Shown here piece after piece: positions 62,640-64,000 of a stretch of DNA of 64,000 nucleotides. How positions within the stretch are numbered: the stretch's first letter is position 1; each line of letters opens with the position of its first letter. Where the stretch lies: positions 124,001 to 188,000 of the forward strand of contig JABCPU010000041.1 of assembly GCA_016800925.1 (NCBI GenBank), in the 5' to 3' direction. The position numbers and the translations under genes were made by a program. This DNA is from Suillus spraguei (taxonomy: Eukaryota > Basidiomycota > Agaricomycetes > Boletales > Suillaceae). The notes beneath the pieces are model-generated. The model was given only the letters and a program-made list of their open reading frames with translations, ran no database searches and was not told the DNA's origin.

Positions 62640-64000
62640 GAAGACAAAATCCCAATGACACCAACTATGACATGACAATTCCCCCAGCCACTTATAAAGA
62701 GGCCATGCTATGCACTGATCGGAATGAGTGGCTTGCTGCCATGAAGAAAGAATTTCAAATCATGGATGACATGTGCGTTTATGAGCTCACAACCATTCCA
62801 GAAGGACATAAGGCAATCGGGAATTGATGGGTATTGGAGTATAAAGAGGATAATAAAGGCAGGTCAGTTTATAAGGCATGTTTAGTTGCCCAGGGATTCT
62901 CTCAAATCCCAGGCATCAATTATGGGGCAACCTTCACACCTGTACTGAAAACAGCGTCACTACGTCTCATTGCAGCCCTCGCCTGCCAAAATAACTGAGA
63001 CCTCCACTCCTTTGACGCCACATGTGCCTTTCTTTGGGGAGTGCTCAAGGAAGAAATATATATGTGTCCACCTAAGGGTTTTGAGCAGGGTAATTAGAAG
63101 GTACAAGTCTGGTGGATGCTTCTTACCATCTATGGCCTGAAGCAATCTGCAATGGAATGGTATGAGCAGGTCAGGGAGATAATGGAGAGTTGGGGTTCAC
63201 CCAGTGCATTGTCAACTATGCGGTGTTCTTGTTTGACAGGGAGGTGTCCAGTGCTCAGATCATTTGCATCATTGGATTTCATGTCGACAATAGGATGGGC
63301 ATGTACAATTCCCCAGCCTTCTGACTCTGGGTCAAGCACAAGATCCATTAGTGTTTCAGTATCAAGGATATAGGTCCCATCACCAAATTCATTGGCATTC
63401 AATTCAGACGTGATTGCAACACACGTGAATTATGGATGCATCAAGGGGAGTACATCACTTACTTACTCAAAGAGTATGGTCTCCTTGATTGCAATCCTGT
63501 CTGTTTGCCTCTAGACCATCACCATCCTTTCAGCAGACCTACTGATATCCATGCTTCACTTCCCAATCTACCCACTCTCTTCTGAAAGCTCATTGGAGAA
63601 CTACTCTACCTCTCCATATGCACTCACCCTGACATCTCTTTCACAGTCAATTCACTTGCACAACACAGCTCCAAAGCCTCTCCCACATGCTATGCAGCCG
63701 CAAAGCAGATGCTGCATTATCTGTCTGGGACCATCAACTTGTGGCTGCACTATGGGGGTGCAAACGTAAATGATGGCCTCTATGCATATTGTGACACTGA
63801 TTGGGCAATGTCCTCCCTTGACCTGGATTAAGTCTCTCACTATTGCCCTTCATGTGCCACTCACCTTGCCAATCACCATTAATATGGACAACTAGGGCAA
63901 TTTCACTGTCAACAGAGGCATGCAACCACATCTGTTCAAAGCACATTGATGTGTGCTATCATTTCATCCGCGAGCACATTGAGGAGGGGACATTTCTGTT
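62640..64000 (+). pseudogene. Second Copia Pol fragment, runs off the window
   Basis: Reads EAMLCTDRNEWLAAMKKEFQ, WVLEYKEDNKGRSVYKACLV, AQGFSQIPGINYGATFTPVL, DLHSFDATCAFLWGVLKEEI and LLTIYGLKQSAMEWYEQV (reverse transcriptase). A frame change near 63195 follows, then FHVDNRMGM (where YVDD-type residues would be), TKFIGIQFRRDCNTRELW and the RNase H start to the window edge. Stops at 62825-62827 (TGA), about 62997 (TGA) and about 63093 (TAG) fit Arg or Trp codons changed by single transitions. It is a different Copia family from the element at 57.8-62.1 kb (WHVDD-like motif). Its 5' part is missing. Confidence 0.75.

Overview
The window is nuclear DNA of a filamentous basidiomycete, most probably an Agaricomycete. 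The signs are many genes broken by roughly 45-60 nt GT-AG introns, a KDZ transposase, a TET/JBP-type 2OG-Fe(II) oxygenase of the kind expanded in mushroom-forming fungi, and basidiomycete-style membrane, KOW and WD40 proteins. I cannot name the genus. It is a transposon graveyard: nearly every recognisable gene carries stops, frameshifts, truncations or insertions.

Layout. 1-7.1 kb: a decayed membrane-protein gene, then a minus-strand Spt5-like (NGN/KOW) gene split by a ~960-bp LTR-like repeat that itself holds a 689-bp Harbinger MITE. 7.5-14.4 kb: two 475-bp solo LTRs of one family with perfect 5-bp target duplications (one inside a hAT pseudogene), a WD40 pseudogene, and a 79-bp perfect hairpin. 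16.2-21.8 kb: parts of four housekeeping-type genes (ethanolamine/cholinephosphotransferase, histidyl-tRNA synthetase, SEC23, amidase) joined head-to-tail on the + strand with almost no spacers. 22.4-24.5 kb: a forkhead gene with one frameshift. 27-32 kb: a PIF/Harbinger transposase and a convergent Myb-like partner, separated by a cluster of inverted repeats. 33.2-33.9 kb: the 3' end of GMP synthase. 34.9-36.7 kb: an integrase-core (DDE) gene whose intron holds a 756-bp solo LTR. 36.8-44.8 kb: a KDZ transposase and a co-oriented partner gene, themselves invaded by an LTR and a MITE. 46-46.8 kb: a NUP188-like fragment. 49.4-50.8 kb: the TET/JBP oxygenase, whose catalytic exons are open. 51.7-52.1 kb: a 5'-truncated LINE with a poly-A tail and target duplication. 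53.6-56.3 kb: a second Harbinger transposase plus Myb-like pair. 56.3-64 kb: Copia-type retrotransposon remnants running off the right edge.

Functional picture. Most elements are dead, and many of the stops are what CGA-to-TGA (CpG-to-TpG) change would give, which suggests past cytosine methylation. Against this, the one gene with undamaged catalytic exons is an oxygenase of the family that oxidises 5-methylcytosine, about 5 kb beyond a KDZ element unit. This KDZ plus TET/JBP pairing is the most biologically interesting part of the window. Exon limits were read by eye from splice motifs and family likeness; all family assignments are from recognised motifs, not database searches.
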